Positions 56,290-64,000 of a stretch of 64,000 nt of DNA are shown here, piece after piece. A model generated the notes under the pieces. The model saw only the letters and a list, made by a program, of their open reading frames with translations, had not been told where the DNA came from and made no database searches. The translations under genes were made by a program, and so were the position numbers. Position 1 is the stretch's first letter. Every line of letters starts with the position of its first letter. Origin of the DNA: Streptomyces sp. HUAS CB01 (GTDB taxonomy: Bacteria > Actinomycetota > Actinomycetes > Streptomycetales > Streptomycetaceae); assembly GCF_030406905.1 (NCBI RefSeq), contig NZ_CP129137.1, positions 1,110,001-1,174,000 of the forward strand, in the 5' to 3' direction.

Positions 56290-56497
56290 GGCGGCGCTCT
56301 CCTCCCTGTCGGGCGCTGCGGCGGTCGCGCGCGAAGGGTTGGGCGGCGCCGCCGGATGTCACTGGTGCGCCGATGCTGCCCTCCCGGATCACGGAAGTGG
56401 CTGACCAGCGGCTGTGGCGGCTTGAGTATGCCCCATCGGACGGCGTCCGTCACGGGCGGAAATCACGCCCGCGGCCGCTTCCCGCACTCCTCGAAGG
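56290..56497. other. gap upstream of the acyl-CoA dehydrogenase
   Basis: 208 bases between the acyl-CoA dehydrogenase start and the fossil chitinase promoter. I see no gene and no clear -35/-10 pair in it. Confidence 0.3.
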
Positions 56498-56530
56498 TGG
56501 TCCGAACCATTGACCAACTGGTCTAGTCCT
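56498..56530 (+). promoter_or_regulatory. chitinase-type promoter repeats / DasR-like sites
   Basis: TGGTCCGAACCA (56498-56509) and TGGTCTAGTCCT (56519-56530), with starts 21 bp apart, match the 12-bp direct repeats of Streptomyces chitinase promoters and the DasR element (9 and 10 of 12 positions of TGGTCTAGACCA). TTGACC (56510-56515) between them is a good -35. Only a chitinase fragment follows. Confidence 0.7.
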
Positions 56531-56555
56531 CCTGTGTTCGGCAGCACATGGCCGG

Positions 56556-56743
56556 ATGCCCGCGAACAGCACCGTCGCGGGCACGGCGTTCGCCCACTGC
56601 GGCAACCAGTGGTGGAGCTACGACACCCCGCCAAGATCGCCGGGAAGGCGGCGTACAAGAACCAGCAGGGCCTCGGAGGCACGTTCTTCTGGGACCTGAG
56701 CGGTGACACGGCGGACGGCGAGCTGATCAGGCCGATCGGCTGA
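56556..56743 (+). pseudogene. chiD: chitinase (GH18) remnant, truncated and frameshifted
   Basis: Two adjacent frames together give the C-terminal end of a Streptomyces GH18 chitinase. The frame from 56556 reads AGTAFAHCGNQWWSYDTP. The next frame takes over at about 56627-56631 and reads AKIAGKAAYKNQQGLGGTFF, then WDLSGDTADGELIRPIG and TGA at 56741-56743. One lost base near CCCCG at 56628 explains the shift. All domains before this, including the catalytic DxxDxDxE motif, are absent. A chitinase-type promoter lies just upstream, so an internal deletion followed by decay is likely. From memory chiD occupies this site in S. coelicolor. Confidence 0.8.
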
Positions 56744-56808
56744 CCGGGGAACGCAGGGGGCGGGGAGTCGGACCGGCTCCCCGCCCCTCATAGGTGTGTA
56801 CGGGCCGT

Positions 56809-56955
56809 TCAGAGGAGCCCGGCCCGGGTGACCAGCATCGCGATGACGACCACGAGGACCCAGCCCATGATCTGCTCGACGATCTTGGGGCCGTCGTCCT
56901 TGGGGCCTCCGGTGCGCGCACGGGCGACGGTGGCGGTGGCGGTGGTCGTGGTCAT
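56809..56955 (-). CDS. 48-residue single-span membrane protein
   Basis: ATG at 56955, stop TGA at 56809-56811. Thr/Ala-rich start (MTTTTATATVARARTG), a charged linker GGPKDDGPKIVEQI, and one membrane helix MGWVLVVVIAMLVTRAGLL at the very end. The clean Lys/Asp linker and terminal helix argue for a real gene. The ribosome site is weak. I do not know its function. It converges on the chitinase remnant. Confidence 0.6.
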   Translation of the reverse strand: MTTTTATATVARARTGGPKDDGPKIVEQIMGWVLVVVIAMLVTRAGLL

Positions 56956-57109
56956 GGCGGCTCGCTCGGTCGTGTTCGTGGTTGCGTTTCGCCCCCCGGC
57001 GGCCCCGCCGCATCCTCACGGCGTGCGGAAGACCACCCCGACCACAGTGCCAGCCGCGCCGTCCGGGGGCAGTGACACCGGTCACGGCCCCCGGAGCGCC
57101 GGCGCGGCG

Positions 57110-58468
57110 TCAGTCGATGCCGAGGGCGGCGAGGGCCTTGCGCTGGGCGGCCGTCGGGCGCTCGGGCCAGAAGAGGTAGCAGACGCCGCCTGTGCCGGAC
57201 GCCACTTTTCCGCTCGCGTTGTACCGCTTCGTGCGCAGCCAGATCGTCTCCCACTCGGCCCGCCTGTACACCCGGCGGACGGCCTCGTTGCTCGGCGAGG
57301 CCGGGTCGTTCGCGATCACGTCCCCGCCGGGGGTGAAGCCGATCACGGTCATCAGATGGCCGGAGGTGCCGTAGCCCGCGCCGGTCAGCTCCTCCTTCAG
57401 GAAGGACTGGGAGGTGATGGCCGGGATGCCGGCCTTGACGAGCGACTCCAGCTGGCCGAGCGACTCCAGCCTGGTGACCACGGCGTTCATCTCGCGGTAC
57501 GAGGCCGCGTAGGCGGCGTTGAACGGCCAGTTCCCGCAGCCCTCGTACTGGTGGTCGTAGGTGTGGCGGGCCGCGTGGCAGACCTGGGGGTCGGCGAAGT
57601 CGGGATCGACCCAGGCCAGCTCCTCGGGCGTCGGCCGGCGCCCCCAGTACTCCACGATCATCTGGGACGACGTGGGGCTGCACCAGGCCTCACCGCCGTT
57701 GTCGTACTCGGGGTACTGGCCGACGTGGGTGTTCTGCGAATAGCGCGGCACGGCCAGCTCGCGGGCGACCCGGGGTGTGGAGGCCGGCACGGTGAAACGG
57801 TCCGGGACGTCAGAGGCCATGGCTCCGACGCGCCACACGGTGGGGGTGAGCGCCGTGCCCGGCCTCCGGTAGAGGGTCAGGCGGAGCCGGTACGAGACCA
57901 GCCGCAGTCCGCTCGCCGGGGCGTCCACGGAGAAGGTGTCGGTCCAGATGCTGCTCCTGCCGTCGGTCTGGCCGTCGACGGAGGTGCGCCGGATGTCCCC
58001 GTCGCCCGACGCCCAGCGGCCCATGACGAACCAGGGGGTCGTGCTGCCGTCGCCGTAGGTGCCGGACAGCTCCGTCTGCAGCCAGGTCCCGGCCGGGGTG
58101 CGGGCGTTCCAGGAGGCGATGACCTCCGTCGCCGCCACCCGTGGGCGGTGCACGGGCGAGATCCACCTCGCGTACTCCCAGGCCGTGGTGCGACCGGTGT
58201 GGGGGTCGGCGTACCGCGTGCGGCCCGCGGGGGTGCCGATCACCAGTCCGGGGCGGCTGCCCGCGACGGCCCGGGTACCGGCGCCCTCGCCGCTGCGCCA
58301 GTCCGTGTACGAGTTCCAGAAACGGTTGTCCACGAGCGGCAGCGGCCGGGCGGCGGGCACCGGGATGCCGGTGGCGGACGCGGGGCCGGCGGAGGACAGG
58401 GCGCTTCCGCCGGCCGCGGCCGCGAGTGCCGCGGTGAGGACGGTTCTGCGCGAGGCAGGCGTGGTCAT
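57110..58468 (-). CDS. secreted C39-like cysteine peptidase family protein
   Basis: 452 residues from the ATG at 58468, with GGAGG four bases ahead. A Tat-type signal (SRRTVLTAALAAAAGG) with likely cleavage after ATASG-like residues near 32-34. Residues 35-240 form a beta-rich domain. The C-terminal domain is papain-like, peptidase_C39_2: catalytic Cys in GGEAWCSPTSSQMIVEYW, His in GTSGHLMTVIGF and Asn/Asp in VIANDPAS. Probably acts outside the cell on peptides or wall. It is not linked to an ABC exporter, so it is not a bacteriocin-processing C39 domain. Confidence 0.88.
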   Translation of the reverse strand: MTTPASRRTVLTAALAAAAGGSALSSAGPASATGIPVPAARPLPLVDNRFWNSYTDWRSGEGAGTRAVAGSRPGLVIGTPAGRTRYADPHTGRTTAWEYARWISPVHRPRVAATEVIASWNARTPAGTWLQTELSGTYGDGSTTPWFVMGRWASGDGDIRRTSVDGQTDGRSSIWTDTFSVDAPASGLRLVSYRLRLTLYRRPGTALTPTVWRVGAMASDVPDRFTVPASTPRVARELAVPRYSQNTHVGQYPEYDNGGEAWCSPTSSQMIVEYWGRRPTPEELAWVDPDFADPQVCHAARHTYDHQYEGCGNWPFNAAYAASYREMNAVVTRLESLGQLESLVKAGIPAITSQSFLKEELTGAGYGTSGHLMTVIGFTPGGDVIANDPASPSNEAVRRVYRRAEWETIWLRTKRYNASGKVASGTGGVCYLFWPERPTAAQRKALAALGID

Positions 58469-58630
58469 GGGACCTCCGGAAGCGGTCTCGGGGGGGCGCG
58501 TTGGTGGCCCAACTATCGCGGCTCCCGAGCGACTTCTGCCAGTGACGCGCACCGCGTTGCTCCGACCAATATTGGTCTCGACCAGTGGCATGACCTGCGA
58601 CGGGCCGGGCGGGGGGCCCGCATGGCCCCG

Positions 58631-58636
58631 TAGGGT
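58631..58636 (+). promoter_or_regulatory. -10 box for the P-loop kinase gene
   Basis: TAGGGT seven bases before ATG 58644. The same bases could act as a weak ribosome site (AGGGTGA), so the leaderless reading is not certain. Confidence 0.4.
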
Positions 58637-58643
58637 GACCCTC

Positions 58644-59324
58644 ATGAGCCGCCCCGTGTCACTCGATCGCGCCGCCGCAGGGCTGCGGGCGCTGCCGCCG
58701 TCCTGCGGTCCCGTCCGGCTGATCGCGGTCGACGGACACGCGGGTTCCGGCAAGAGCACCTTCGCCGGCCGGCTCGCCGAGGCCCTGGGCGGGGCGCCCG
58801 TCCTCCGCCTCGACGACATCGCCACCCACGACGAACTCTTCACCTGGACGGGCCGATTGACCGAGCAGGTGATCGGTCCGTGGTCGCGGGGCGAGAGCGC
58901 GCTGTATCACCCGTACGACTGGAACCTCCGGCGCTTCGGGGAGCCGCGGAGCCTGCCCGCAGCGCCGGTCGTCCTCGTCGAGGGGGTGGGTGCGGGCCGC
59001 CGGGCGCTGCGGCCCCGGATCGCCCGTCTGCTCTGGATGGAGCGGGGCCCCGAGGAGTCGTGGGCCCGCGGCCGGCACCGCGACGGGCCTGGCCTCTCCG
59101 GCTTCTGGGACGGATGGACCGCGGCGGAGCGCCGTCACTTCGCGGACGATCCCTCGCGCCCGTTCGCCGACACCCTGGTGCGCGAGTTGCCCGAGGGATA
59201 CGAGTGGCTGCCAGGGCCCGGCGCGACAGCAGGGGCGAACCATTCCCTCACGGAACGTGACCACTCCGACCGGCGTACCGAGCGGTCGGAGATCCACCCT
59301 GGCGGGTGCTCCAACTCCGCTTGA
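58644..59324 (+). CDS. P-loop kinase, uridine kinase-like
   Basis: 226 residues. The Walker A motif VDGHAGSGKSTFAGRLAEAL is at residues 29-48; LRLDDIATHD follows as the substrate/Walker B-like acidic region, and VVLVEGVGAGRRALR is a hallmark of the uridine kinase/phosphoribulokinase fold. YHPYDWNLRRFGEP is the substrate loop. The substrate is not known; homologues are usually annotated as ATP-binding proteins. The last 30 residues are polar and unlike the rest. The start ATG at 58644 is preferred by the TAGGGT context. Confidence 0.85.
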   Translation: MSRPVSLDRAAAGLRALPPSCGPVRLIAVDGHAGSGKSTFAGRLAEALGGAPVLRLDDIATHDELFTWTGRLTEQVIGPWSRGESALYHPYDWNLRRFGEPRSLPAAPVVLVEGVGAGRRALRPRIARLLWMERGPEESWARGRHRDGPGLSGFWDGWTAAERRHFADDPSRPFADTLVRELPEGYEWLPGPGATAGANHSLTERDHSDRRTERSEIHPGGCSNSA

Positions 59325-59639
59325 CCCAGGGCCCTTACAGGTCTTACGTTTCCCATGTGCGGCTTTTCGGAGCCGCCCGGACGCGAAGCCCCCGGTTGTT
59401 CCCCCGTGATCGGGGGCTTCGTTCTGCCCTCGGCACATTCCCCCGGCACCCTTCCGGCACTCCACGCTCACCCAGGGTCACCGTTCGCGCCCTCCTCGCG
59501 CGCCCTTAATCAGCCGCCCCCTGCGCAGGTACGATGCACCCCGGTGCGGTCAATTCCCGTCCGCGACACGGTGGTTCGGCACGCTCCGCCGGGCATCCGC
59601 CTGGTGGGACAGCACGGGGGCAGGTATGTGGGGGACCCG
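59325..59639. other. gap with two hairpins upstream of the AAA ATPase gene
   Basis: 315 bases. A small CGGCT/AGCCG hairpin near 59360-59375 and the 11-bp terminator at 59384-59421. The AT-richer stretch at 59330-59355 (TTACAGG, TTACGTT) could be promoter, but it precedes the terminator. I looked for a tRNA and found none. Confidence 0.4.
59384..59421 (+). terminator. 11-bp hairpin after the P-loop kinase gene
   Basis: Arms 59384-59394 and 59411-59421 are exact complements with a 16-base loop, followed by TTCTG. It lies 60 bases past the kinase stop. Confidence 0.7.
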
Positions 59640-61544
59640 ATGGACATCGGCACGCAGGGCTCACCGGCCCCGGCCGACCTCGCCTGGGTGCGCGGCGTGG
59701 ACGCCTACACCATGGGCGCGTACCCGCAGGCGGAGGAGGAGTTCCGGAGCGCGGTGCGACTCGACCCGGGAATGGCCGACGGCTGGCTCGGACTGCACGC
59801 GCTGCGCGTGGACACCACCACCGCGCTGCTGAGGATGTACCGGAACCGGGAGCGCTTCGGCGAGCAGCGCGCCCGCCACCGCCGCACGCTGAACTCCTGG
59901 TACTGGCTCGGCTGGTGGGTGCAACCGGTGCTGGAGAGCCCGCGCGACCTCCTGCTCGCGCACGCCTCGCACTGGCTGGACGGGCGTCATGTGCCCGAGC
60001 TGGACCGCGCCCTCGCCGGACTGCCGCCGGTCGACGCGGACCGGCAGGTCCGGTTTCTGCACGCCTGCCGCGCGTACCTGGTCAAGGACTGGGACCAACT
60101 GGTCCGGCACACCGAACCGCTCGTCGACGATCCGCTGCTCGGGATCGAGGCCGGCCTCTTCGCCGGCATGGCGCGGGTGCGGCTGGAGATGTACGGGCAG
60201 GCGGAGCCGCTGCTGTCCGCGTCGCTGATGCGCTGCCGCAGCGAGCAGCCCCAGCGCAAGGAACTGCGCTACTGGCTGGCCCGGGCCCACGAGGGCACCG
60301 GCCGCAGCGCTGCCGCACTGCCGCTGTACCGGGCCGTCCACCGGGTGGACCCGGCCTTCATGGACACCTCGGCACGGCTCGCCGCGATCGCCGACTACGA
60401 CGGCATCGACGAGGCCGCGGGACTGGCGACCGTGTCGCTGGCGGGCGCGGGAGCGGGGCTGGGGCAGGACGCGTCGGACGCCCAGCCGGCCGAGACGGAG
60501 CCGCCCTTCGTGCCCGAACCGCGCTACGGCGGCGAACCCCAGCCCCCGCTCGGGACATCGGCCCCGGCCGCCGCGGGCCCGGCCGACGGGGTGCGCGAGA
60601 AGTCGGGGAGCCCGCCCCGGTCGGCGCCGCCGTTCCCGTCCGGGCCCACCGATCCGGTGCTGCTCGCCGAGGCGCTCGCCGAGCTGGAGCGGATGGTGGG
60701 CCTGGAGCCGGTGAAACGGCAGGTGAAGGCGCTCTCCGCGCAGCTGAACATGGCCCGGCTGCGGGCCGGGCAGGGCCTTCCGGTCCAGCCCCCGAAACGG
60801 CACTTCGTCTTCTCCGGCCCCTCCGGCACCGGCAAGACGACCGTGGCCCGCATCCTCGGCCGGGTGTTCTACGCGCTGGGGCTGCTCGGCGGCGACCATC
60901 TGGTGGAGGCACAGCGTTCCGACCTGGTCGGTGAGTTCCTGGGCCAGACCGCGGTGAAGGCCAACGAGCTGATCGACTCCGCGCTCGGCGGCGTGCTGTT
61001 CGTGGACGAGGCGTACGCCCTCTCCAACACCGGCTACAGCAAGGGCGACGCCTACGGCGACGAGGCACTGCAGGTGCTGCTGAAGCGGGCCGAGGACAAC
61101 CGGGACCATCTCGTGGTCATCCTGGCCGGCTACCCGGAGGGCATGGACCGGCTGCTCGCCACCAATCCGGGGCTGTCCTCGCGGTTCACCACCCGGGTGG
61201 ACTTCCCCTCGTACCGGCCGTTGGAGCTGACCGCGATCGGCGAGGTGCTCGCGGCGGCCAACGGCGACCAGTGGGACGAGGAGGCGCTGGACGAGCTGCG
61301 GTCGATCAGCGGCCATGTCGTGGACCAGAGCTGGATCGACGAACTGGGCAACGGCCGCTTCCTGCGCACGCTGTACGAGAAGAGCTGCGCCTACCGGGAC
61401 CTGCGCCTCTCGGGGTACGCGGGCACGCCGACGCGCGAGGACCTGGCGACGCTGCGGCTGCCCGATCTGATGCAGGCGTACGGGGAGGTGCTGTCGGGCC
61501 GGGGGCCGCGGGACCGCGGCCCCCAGGACCCCACCGGGCTGTGA
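59640..61544 (+). CDS. AAA ATPase of the CbxX/CfqX (EccA-like) family
   Basis: 634 residues from the ATG at 59640 (GGGGGA five bases ahead). The N-terminal half to about 270 is a TPR-like helical domain (AYPQAEEEFRSAVRLDPGMADGWLGL). A Pro/Ala-rich linker follows, then a CbxX-type AAA domain: Walker A FSGPSGTGKTTVAR, Walker B GVLFVDEAYAL, sensor VVILAGYPEGMDRLLATNPGL with SRF arginine finger. The layout matches EccA of type VII secretion systems, but no eccB-E or WXG100 genes are in this window. It may be a stand-alone member that helps remodel proteins; that is inference. Confidence 0.88.
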   Translation: MDIGTQGSPAPADLAWVRGVDAYTMGAYPQAEEEFRSAVRLDPGMADGWLGLHALRVDTTTALLRMYRNRERFGEQRARHRRTLNSWYWLGWWVQPVLESPRDLLLAHASHWLDGRHVPELDRALAGLPPVDADRQVRFLHACRAYLVKDWDQLVRHTEPLVDDPLLGIEAGLFAGMARVRLEMYGQAEPLLSASLMRCRSEQPQRKELRYWLARAHEGTGRSAAALPLYRAVHRVDPAFMDTSARLAAIADYDGIDEAAGLATVSLAGAGAGLGQDASDAQPAETEPPFVPEPRYGGEPQPPLGTSAPAAAGPADGVREKSGSPPRSAPPFPSGPTDPVLLAEALAELERMVGLEPVKRQVKALSAQLNMARLRAGQGLPVQPPKRHFVFSGPSGTGKTTVARILGRVFYALGLLGGDHLVEAQRSDLVGEFLGQTAVKANELIDSALGGVLFVDEAYALSNTGYSKGDAYGDEALQVLLKRAEDNRDHLVVILAGYPEGMDRLLATNPGLSSRFTTRVDFPSYRPLELTAIGEVLAAANGDQWDEEALDELRSISGHVVDQSWIDELGNGRFLRTLYEKSCAYRDLRLSGYAGTPTREDLATLRLPDLMQAYGEVLSGRGPRDRGPQDPTGL

Positions 61545-61599
61545 GCCTTCCGGGTCCCCCGGCCGGAAGGGGCCCGGACCCGGAGCCACCGTCCCGGTG

Positions 61600-61628
61600 C
61601 CGTGCCCCGCCGGGAGGGCGGGGCACGG
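61600..61628. terminator. 12-bp hairpin between convergent AAA and CorC genes
   Basis: Arms 61600-61611 and 61617-61628 are exact complements with loop GGGAG. It lies in the 86-base convergent gap. Confidence 0.8.
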
Positions 61629-61630
61629 AA

Positions 61631-62785
61631 TCAGACTCCGCTCGGGCTCGGCTGGTGGGAGCGCACGTCCTGCTGGTGGGGCGGATCGGTCCGCAGTCCG
61701 CCCCGCCGGGCCGCCACCGGGGAAGAGCCCCACGCGGACGGACCGGGCGCCACCGGACGGTGGGCCGGGTCGCGCACTTCGCCCACCAGCATCTCGAGGA
61801 CGTCCTCCAGGGCGACGAGTCCCAGGACCCGCCCCGACGCGTCGGCGACCTGCGCCAGGTGCGTGGCCGCACGGCGCATCACGGTGAGCGCGTCGTCGAG
61901 CGGCAGCTCCGAACGCAGCGTGGCCATGGGGCGCCAGATGTGCTGCGGTACGGCCCGCTCGTCGTCCTCCAGGTCCAGGACGTCCTTGACGTGGAGGTAG
62001 CCCATGAACCGCCCGCTGCCCTCGCCGCGCACGGGGAACCGGGAGTAGCCCGTGCGGACGGTCAGCTCCTCGATCTGCCTCGGCGTCACCGAGGGCGGCA
62101 CCGTGACCAGGGACGCCCGGTCGATCAGGACGTCCGTCACGGGGCGGCTGCCCAGCTCCAGCGCGTCCCCGAGGCGTTCCTGCTCCTCGGGGTCGAGCAG
62201 TCCGGCCTGGCCGGCGTCCTCGACCAGCTGGCCCAGCTGGTCGCTGGTGAAGACGGCCTCGACCTCGTCCTTCGGCTCGACCCGGAACAGCCTCAGCACC
62301 AGCCTGGAGCAGGCGCCGAGCGCCACGGTCACCGGTCGGCACAGCCGGGCGAAGCCGACCAGCGCGGGGCTGAGCCAGAGCGCCGTCCTCTCCGGAGCCG
62401 CCATCGCCAGGTTCTTCGGGAGCATCTCGCCGACGACGAGGTGCAGGAAGACGACGGCGGCGAGGGCGATCATGTATCCGAGGGGGTGGACCAGCGCCTC
62501 GGGCACCCGCAGGGTGTGGAACACCGGCTCCAGCAGGTGCGCCACGGTCGGCTCGGCCACCGCGCCCAGGGTCAGTGAGCAGACGGTGATGCCGAACTGG
62601 GCCGCCGCCATCATCTGCGGCAGGTTCTCCAGGCCGTGCAGGACCTGCCGGGCCCGGGACGAACCCTGGGCGGCGAGCGGTTCCACCTGGCTGCGGCGCA
62701 CCGACACGAGCGCGAACTCCGCGCCGACGAAGAAGCCGTTGGCGAGCACGAGGAGGAGCGCGAACAGCAGTTGGAGGGCGCTCAT
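61631..62785 (-). CDS. CorC/HlyC family membrane protein with DUF21 and CBS domains (second of pair)
   Basis: 384 residues. The N-terminal DUF21 membrane domain (ALQLLFALLLVLANGFFVGAEFALVSVRRSQ, later GYMIALAAVVFLHLVVGEMLPKNLA) has about four helices. A CBS pair follows (DVLIDRASLVTVPP; SRFPVRGEGSGRFMGYLHVKDVL; RVLGLVALEDVLEMLVGEV). The C-terminal CorC/HlyC module found in the partner is missing and replaced by a short variable tail. Proposed magnesium or cobalt efflux regulator or transporter. Its ATG at 62785 overlaps the stop of the upstream homologue (ATGA). Confidence 0.9.
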   Translation of the reverse strand: MSALQLLFALLLVLANGFFVGAEFALVSVRRSQVEPLAAQGSSRARQVLHGLENLPQMMAAAQFGITVCSLTLGAVAEPTVAHLLEPVFHTLRVPEALVHPLGYMIALAAVVFLHLVVGEMLPKNLAMAAPERTALWLSPALVGFARLCRPVTVALGACSRLVLRLFRVEPKDEVEAVFTSDQLGQLVEDAGQAGLLDPEEQERLGDALELGSRPVTDVLIDRASLVTVPPSVTPRQIEELTVRTGYSRFPVRGEGSGRFMGYLHVKDVLDLEDDERAVPQHIWRPMATLRSELPLDDALTVMRRAATHLAQVADASGRVLGLVALEDVLEMLVGEVRDPAHRPVAPGPSAWGSSPVAARRGGLRTDPPHQQDVRSHQPSPSGV

Positions 62786-64000
62786 CGGGCGGCCTCCGCC
62801 ATGACCTGGGTGTCCGCCGTGCGGACCAGCCTCACCCGTTCGGCCCGGTACCGGTCGACCTGGCGGACCGAGAGCCGCCAGCCGGGCAGCTCCGCCCGGT
62901 CACCGGGAGCCGGGATCCGGCCGAGGAGGTCGGCGACGAGACCGGCGACGGTCTCGTACGGGCCGTCGGGCACGTCGAGGCCTATCCGGCGCAGGGTGAG
63001 GACGCGGCAGCTTCCGTCGGCCTCCCAGGCCGGACTGCCGTCCTCGGGCGGTACCGCGGCCAGCTCGGGCCGGTCGTCGGCCTCGGCGTCGTGCTCGTCA
63101 CGGACCTCGCCGACGATCTCCTCGACGATGTCCTCCAGGGTGACGACGCCGGCCGTGCCGCCGTACTCGTCGACCACGACGGCGATCGGCTGCTCGCTGC
63201 GCAGCCGCCCGAGCAGCAGTCGTACCGGCAGGGTCTCGGGCACCAGCAGCGGCGGCACGGCGATACGGCCGACGGGGGTGCGCAGCCGCTCGTGGGCCGG
63301 TACCGCCAGGGCGTTCTTGAGGTGGACCATGCCGACGATCTCGTCGATGCGGTCCCGGTAGACGGGGAAGCGGGAGAGACCGGTGGCCCGGGTCAGGTTG
63401 AGGACGTCCGCCGCGGTCGCGTCGGACTGCAGGGCACTCATCTTCACCCGGGGCGTCATCACGTGCTGGGCGGTGAGGCCGCCGAGCGACAGGGTCCTGA
63501 CGAACAGGTCGGCCGTGTCCTCCTCCAGGGCACCGGCCCGGGCCGAGTGACGGGCCAGGGAGACCAGTTCACCGGGGGTACGGGCGGAGGCCAGCTCCTC
63601 GGCGGGCTCGACGCCGAACGCGCGTACGAGACGGTTGGCCACGGCGTTGAGCAGGGCGATCACGGGCCGGAACACCGCCGAGAAGCGGTGCTGCGGGCCG
63701 GCCACGAACCGGGCGACCTGCAGCGGCCGCGACACGGCCCAGTTCTTCGGCACGAGTTCGCCGACCACCATCTGGACCGCGGAGGCCAGCAGCATGCCGA
63801 TCACGACGGCGACGCCGGGGACGGCGGCGCCGGGGATCCCGACGGCGGTGAGCGGGCCGCCGAGCAGCCGGGCGAGCGCGGGCTCGGCGAGCATGCCGAC
63901 GACGAGGGAGGTGATGGTGATGCCGAGCTGGGTGCCGGAGAGCTGGAACGACAGCTCCCGCAGGGCCCGGACGACGGTTTCCGCGCGGCGGTCGCCCTCG
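62782..64000 (-). CDS. CorC/HlyC family membrane protein with DUF21, CBS and CorC domains (first of pair, 5' end missing)
   Basis: Open to the right window edge, so the first residues are lost; 405 residues are visible. The membrane part is seen from SFQLSGTQLGITITSLVVGMLAE onward, with VPKNWAV. The CBS pair is intact (HVMTPRVKMSALQSDA; SRFPVYRDRIDEIVGMVHLKNAL; VDEYGGTAGVVTLEDIVEEIVGE). The CorC/HlyC module at the end (CRVLTLRRIGLDVPDG, VAGLVADLLGRIPAPGD, WRLSVRQVDRYRAERVRLVR) is complete. It is translationally coupled to the next gene; the two may form a heteromer in which only one has the regulatory C-terminal module. Confidence 0.92.
   Translation of the reverse strand, partial: EGDRRAETVVRALRELSFQLSGTQLGITITSLVVGMLAEPALARLLGGPLTAVGIPGAAVPGVAVVIGMLLASAVQMVVGELVPKNWAVSRPLQVARFVAGPQHRFSAVFRPVIALLNAVANRLVRAFGVEPAEELASARTPGELVSLARHSARAGALEEDTADLFVRTLSLGGLTAQHVMTPRVKMSALQSDATAADVLNLTRATGLSRFPVYRDRIDEIVGMVHLKNALAVPAHERLRTPVGRIAVPPLLVPETLPVRLLLGRLRSEQPIAVVVDEYGGTAGVVTLEDIVEEIVGEVRDEHDAEADDRPELAAVPPEDGSPAWEADGSCRVLTLRRIGLDVPDGPYETVAGLVADLLGRIPAPGDRAELPGWRLSVRQVDRYRAERVRLVRTADTQVMAEAAR

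Noticed and set aside
57110..58468. bacteriocin-processing C39 exporter domain
   Set aside because: The protein has its own Tat-type signal and no ABC transporter part or leader-peptide gene nearby.
59330..59421. tRNA gene between the kinase and AAA genes
   Set aside because: There are two hairpins but no cloverleaf, no GTTCRA T-loop and no suitable acceptor stem.

Overview
The window is very GC-rich (roughly 72-74 percent by eye), uses GTG and TTG starts freely, and carries conservon, SmeA/SffA, RbpA and PxpABC genes. Together these mark a Streptomyces chromosome. From memory, the order crr-ptsI, acetoacetyl-CoA synthetase, smeA-sffA, MocR-YczE, rbpA, ppm1, acyl-CoA dehydrogenase and a chitinase site resembles the SCO1390-SCO1434 region of S. 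coelicolor, so most of this is core chromosome rather than a mobile island. I see no tRNA, rRNA, transposase, integrase or CRISPR array.

Layout. 1-9.3 kb: end of crr, ptsI, an unknown gene behind an 11-bp inverted repeat, acetoacetyl-CoA synthetase, a GH31 glycosidase, a Nudix hydrolase and a VanX-type dipeptidase. 9.4-11.2 kb: a DUF35-thiolase pair behind a palindrome. 11.4-18.2 kb: glpF-glpK converging on a complete conservon, cvnABCD. 18.6-26.9 kb: a small membrane protein, then a three-gene operon encoding a MukBEF/Wadjet-like SMC complex (kleisin-like, MukE-like, 1659-residue SMC-like ATPase) with no JetD nuclease beside it. 27-35.3 kb: a GntR repressor, a carboxylate-type transporter and pxpABC under a palindromic operator, facing a fused ATP-dependent 5-oxoprolinase of the other, unrelated type. 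That enzyme is the last gene of a chain of four start/stop-overlapping genes that begins with two glycosyltransferases and an SGNH hydrolase with a repeat-rich N-terminus.

39.9-44.3 kb: HEAT and ankyrin repeat proteins, then the sporulation-septum pair smeA-sffA. 44.4-48.9 kb: a MocR regulator divergent from a YczE membrane protein, with a phosphodiesterase and an MFS/Atg22-like protein. 49.1-53.9 kb: rbpA with a textbook SigR promoter and a 32-bp terminator hairpin, fxsA, ppm1, an amidohydrolase and an Lrp regulator. 54.1-59.4 kb: small unknowns, acyl-CoA dehydrogenase, the remains of a chitinase gene whose DasR-type promoter survives, a 48-residue membrane protein, a C39-like secreted peptidase and a P-loop kinase. 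59.6-64 kb: an EccA-like AAA ATPase and two CorC/HlyC CBS membrane proteins, the last one cut by the window edge.

The strongest candidates for something undescribed are the SMC-like operon without a nuclease subunit, the paired unrelated 5-oxoprolinases with a readable GntR operator, the SffA protein with broken nucleotide-binding motifs, and the decayed chitinase locus.
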